Below are positions 6,240-8,400 of a stretch of 8,400 bases of DNA, piece by piece. The DNA is from GCA-003244245 sp035997545 (GTDB lineage Bacteria; Actinomycetota; Actinomycetes; Mycobacteriales; Pseudonocardiaceae), in the NCBI GenBank assembly GCA_035997545.1, contig DASYIL010000275.1, forward strand, positions 1 to 8,400, given 5' to 3'. A program made the position numbers and the translations under genes. A model generated the notes under the pieces. The model was not told where the DNA came from and ran no database searches. It saw nothing but the letters and a program-made list of their open reading frames with translations. Each line of letters starts with the position of its first letter. The first letter of the stretch is position 1.

Positions 6240-7007
6240 TCAGCGCCAGAACAGGAACTCGCCGAAGCCGACGTCCGCTGCCAGCCGGTCGCCGCCGAGC
6301 GCCACGAAGACCGCGGAGCCGGCGCTGAACAGCGCCTGGGCCACCGCAGGCACGGTGATGATCAGCAGGAAGAGCCCCACGATGGCGTACGGGCTCACGG
6401 TGTCAGCGAACCGGCGAGCCTGGGCCGGCAGGTAGGGCTCCAGAGCGCCGAACCCGTCCAGCCCCGGCACCGGCAGGATGTTCAGCACGAACGCGAACAC
6501 CTGCACCAGGCCCAGGTAGGACAGGCCGACGGCGAGCCCGACCGGGAGCCTGCCGAGGCCGACCACGGCGATGAGTACAGCCCCCAACGCCAGGTTGGTC
6601 AGCGGGCCGGCCACCGACACCGCCGAGGCGACCGCTCGAGACCGGAGCGCGTCGCGGTTGATCCACACCGCACCGCCGGGCAGTGGGATCCCGCCGAAGG
6701 CCAGCAGCACCAAGGGCAGCAGCAGGGACATCACCGGGTCGGTGTAGCGCCGGATGTCGAGAGTGAGATAGCCCTTGGCGCGCACCGAACGATCGCCGCC
6801 CCAGTAGGCCGTCAGGGCGTGCCCGAACTCGTGCAGGCACAGCGAGACCGCCCACCCACCGAGCACCAGGAGCACGATGCCCCCGGTGTGAGCCGCCCCG
6901 GTGGTCAGCGCCGCGAGCGCGCCGCCGGCCACCGTGGCCGCGACCAGCAGCAGGAACAGCGGGCTGGGGGCCACGTCGACGGTACGCACGGACTCACTCC
7001 CGCTCAT
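6240..7007 (-). CDS. M50 family site-2-protease-like zinc metalloprotease
   Basis: This 255-residue membrane protein belongs to the peptidases that cut inside or next to membrane segments. The zinc-binding motif HEFGH lies at 59-63 in a hydrophobic helix (LVLGGWAVSLCLHEFGHAL). A third metal ligand is expected at D184 within NILPVPGLDG (176-185), the family's second signature. AGPLTN at 134-139 is also typical of the M50B group. Hydrophobic segments lie near 17-37, 43-67, 93-106, 127-150, 155-178 and 206-230. There is no PDZ and no CBS domain, so it is the short core type. It lies upstream of the YihY gene on the same strand. The ATG at 7007 has only a weak Shine-Dalgarno. The substrate is unknown; anti-sigma factors are typical for the family but nothing of that kind is in this window. 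Confidence 0.92.
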   Translation of the reverse strand: MSGSESVRTVDVAPSPLFLLLVAATVAGGALAALTTGAAHTGGIVLLVLGGWAVSLCLHEFGHALTAYWGGDRSVRAKGYLTLDIRRYTDPVMSLLLPLVLLAFGGIPLPGGAVWINRDALRSRAVASAVSVAGPLTNLALGAVLIAVVGLGRLPVGLAVGLSYLGLVQVFAFVLNILPVPGLDGFGALEPYLPAQARRFADTVSPYAIVGLFLLIITVPAVAQALFSAGSAVFVALGGDRLAADVGFGEFLFWR

Positions 7008-7355
7008 CGGCCGCCCAGCTCATCCGCCGGGCGCGTGGCCACCGTCGACGAATCGGAGGTATTTGTGCAGCGCGCGGTGGTGGTCGGGGAAAGCGGAAGG
7101 GCGGCTCGGGAGGTGTGTGCGCAGGCGGATGCCGCGACCGCCCTGGCCCGCCTGGATTCCTGGACGCCGCCGAGTCGAGATAGCGAAGTCGCGGTAGCTG
7201 TGGTTGCCCACCCGCGCCGACCGCTACGGGGACCTCGACCCCGGCGCCGCGCCGGGGACGGCCGGACGTCGCGGCACCCTGGCCGCAGTGGCCTGGTCTG
7301 CCATGCGGTGCCCAATGGACGTGCGTACGGTAGGCCTCGCGGGTGCACCAAGTGG
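7008..7355. other. Gap of 348 bases with no convincing gene, upstream of the M50 gene
   Basis: Several overlapping frames are open on both strands, as expected at this base composition, but none shows a recognised motif. The best candidate is a 63-codon minus-strand frame from a GTG at 7211 to a TGA at 7020. It follows a TAG at 7226-7224 and has about 79% G+C at third positions. The aligned plus-strand frame looks equally regular, so the direction is ambiguous. The promoter of the M50-YihY-F420 gene group, if it has one, should lie here, but I could not find a clear -10/-35 pair. Confidence 0.45.
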
Positions 7356-8033
7356 TCACCGGGCCGGGGGCTGGACGAGCCCGGTTTGGTAGGCGGCGGC
7401 CACCGCTTGCGCTTTCTCCCGGACCCCGAGTTTCATCATGACCCGGGCAAGATGTGTTTTCACGGTGGCTTCGCTGATGAACAGGTCTATGGCGACCTCG
7501 GCGTTGGACAGGCCTCGGGCCAGAAGGGTGAGGACTTCCCGCTCGCGGGGGGTCAGCTGAGCCATCTCCGCCGGCGTGGGTGCGTGCTGCTCAGGTCGGG
7601 TAGCGAATTCGTCGATGAGCCGGCGAGCGACGGCGGGATCCAGCCACGCCTCGCCGGCGACGACCGCGCGGATCGCATTGACTATCTCGGCCGGGGCGGC
7701 ATCTTTGAGCAGGAAGCCCGAAGCGCCGGCGCGCAGTGCGGCGTAGACGGCCTCATCAATGTGGTACGTCGTGAGGATGATGACCCCGATGGGCTGGCCG
7801 CTCTGCGCGGTCAGACCCTCATCGATCACAGCGCGGGTCGCGGCGACGCCATCGGTGCCCGGCATGCGCACATCCATGAGGACCACATCCGGGCGTTGGG
7901 CGCGGACCTGGGTAAGAGCGGCCTGGCCATCGGCGGCTTCGGCAACGACGGCGACGTCTTCCTCGGCGTTGACTAGCATCACTATGCCGGCTCGTACCAG
8001 CGGTTGATCATCGACTACCACGACTCGGATCAC
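7356..8033 (-). CDS. NarL/LuxR-family two-component response regulator
   Basis: This 225-residue protein is a complete transcription factor activated by phosphorylation. The receiver domain (about 1-120) has the acidic pair D8-D9, the phospho-acceptor D54 in LMDVRMPG, T88 in ILTTYH and the invariant K110 in FLLKD. After a linker with Pro/Glu residues, the LuxR-type helix-turn-helix (about 158-218) has LTPREREVLTLLARGLSN, then ISEATVKTHLARVMMKLGV and REKAQAVAAAY. The start is a GTG at 8033-8031, supported by AAGGTG five bases upstream and by the fact that the first beta-strand IRVVVVDD begins at once. The end of a matching histidine kinase lies 182 bases upstream on the same strand, so they probably form a signalling pair. 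The target genes and the signal cannot be read from the sequence. Confidence 0.96.
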   Translation of the reverse strand: MIRVVVVDDQPLVRAGIVMLVNAEEDVAVVAEAADGQAALTQVRAQRPDVVLMDVRMPGTDGVAATRAVIDEGLTAQSGQPIGVIILTTYHIDEAVYAALRAGASGFLLKDAAPAEIVNAIRAVVAGEAWLDPAVARRLIDEFATRPEQHAPTPAEMAQLTPREREVLTLLARGLSNAEVAIDLFISEATVKTHLARVMMKLGVREKAQAVAAAYQTGLVQPPAR

Positions 8034-8038
8034 GCTGA

Positions 8039-8044
8039 CACCTT
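8039..8044 (-). promoter_or_regulatory. Shine-Dalgarno supporting the GTG start of the response regulator
   Basis: AAGGTG lies five bases before the GTG at 8033-8031. It has five of six matches to AAGGAG and supports initiation at this non-ATG codon. Confidence 0.6.
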
Positions 8045-8137
8045 ACCCGCGATCCCCGCGGCCCTCGCCGGAGGCAAGGGGAGTGGTGGTGGCGACGTCG
8101 CTATTCGTTTCCTGACGGGATGAGTTGTGACATGAGA

Positions 8138-8167
8138 TAAATATCGACGATCACCAAATTGCGTTAA
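8138..8167 (-). promoter_or_regulatory. Possible promoter of the response regulator in an AT-rich gap
   Basis: On the minus strand TTAACG (8167-8162) and TATTTA (8143-8138) are 18 bases apart in a stretch much richer in A+T than the rest of the window. The short inverted repeat AAATT-N5-AATTT (8156-8170) overlaps the -35 side. This would let the regulator be made apart from the kinase. The hexamers match the consensus only partly. Confidence 0.35.
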
Positions 8168-8215
8168 TTTCTACAGTAGGGAGGATGGTTGAAGTACCTG
8201 GGGTGGTGTAGATGG

Positions 8216-8400
8216 TTACGGGTGGTGATTGAGGAGTATCCGCTGCGGGGTGTCTGTGAGGGGGATGGTGGCGGTCAGTCGGTGGCCACCGTGGTGGTGG
8301 GGTCCTGCGTGGAGGTTTCCGCCGGCGGCGTGGACTCGTTCGCGCAGGCCTACCAGGCCGCGACCGACGGAGAGGGTCTGCCCGCGGTGGGCTTGTGTGG
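8216..8400 (-). CDS. Sensor histidine kinase, C-terminal fragment (NarL-partner type; start outside the window)
   Basis: The minus strand codes for 60 residues from the right edge to a TAA at 8218-8216. The fragment has GRGLVGLRERV, then AAGGNLHAGP, then GGHRLTATIPL. This order is the glycine-rich end of the HATPase_c ATP-binding domain, as seen in HisKA_3 kinases of the NarX/DesK type, where G-x-G-L-x-G-[LM]-x-E-R-V and GG-x-L close the ATP lid region. The sensor, dimerisation and phosphorylated-histidine parts lie beyond the window. The kinase is upstream of a NarL/LuxR regulator on the same strand, the usual pairing. After the last strand (TATIPL) only about 14 residues follow, so the end looks natural and not truncated. 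Confidence 0.88.
   Translation of the reverse strand, partial: TQAHRGQTLSVGRGLVGLRERVHAAGGNLHAGPHHHGGHRLTATIPLTDTPQRILLNHHP

Noticed and set aside
7004..7359. Overlapping minus-strand frames of 115 and 121 codons
   Set aside because: Both are rich in Arg, Pro and Gly without motifs, and run into the M50 gene out of frame.
6819..7976. 385-codon open frame on the plus strand
   Set aside because: It runs antisense through the M50 start and most of the response regulator, both well supported by conserved motifs. Its translation has no recognisable domain. Long shadow frames are common in GC-rich DNA.

Overview
The window is GC-rich DNA and every gene I can support reads on the minus strand, so genes are met in transcription order from high to low coordinates. 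It looks like an F420-making actinobacterium, probably a mycobacterium or a relative. The evidence is an FbiA with the family signatures, an FbiB that fuses the glutamate ligase to a nitroreductase-like domain, a 13E12-type DUF222/HNH gene, and a LexA box of the mycobacterial type. I cannot name a genus. As I recall, M. tuberculosis has whiB2 beside fbiA. Here a YihY-type membrane protein occupies that place, which argues against a typical tuberculosis-complex arrangement.

Layout in transcription order. (1) The C-terminal end of a NarL-type sensor histidine kinase runs off the right edge (8216-8400). A 182-base gap with an AT-rich core separates it from a complete LuxR/NarL response regulator (7356-8033), and together they look like a two-component pair. 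(2) A 348-base gap holds no convincing gene. (3) Five closely spaced genes follow: an M50 site-2-protease-like zinc metalloprotease, a YihY-family membrane protein, fbiA, fbiB and a NUDIX hydrolase. The last three are joined by two identical ATGA stop/start overlaps, so they are almost certainly one translationally coupled unit. FbiA and FbiB carry out the last steps of coenzyme F420 synthesis. The NUDIX enzyme is probably tied to this pathway or its nucleotide by-products, but its substrate is unknown. (4) A 339-base gap contains the promoter of the next gene. (5) A DUF222/HNH endonuclease of the 13E12 family (262-1854) has its start codon inside a perfect LexA/SOS box. A well-spaced promoter lies directly upstream, and the spacing predicts a leaderless, DNA-damage-induced transcript. 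(6) At the left edge lies the N-terminus of a small unidentified protein (1-142), preceded by a perfect 11-bp inverted repeat.

I see no tRNA, rRNA, CRISPR array or intact insertion sequence. I found no clear evidence of an undescribed multi-gene system. The observations most worth a second look are the SOS-controlled leaderless DUF222/HNH gene with its unusual repeat and cysteine-rich linker, and the NUDIX gene locked to the F420 genes.
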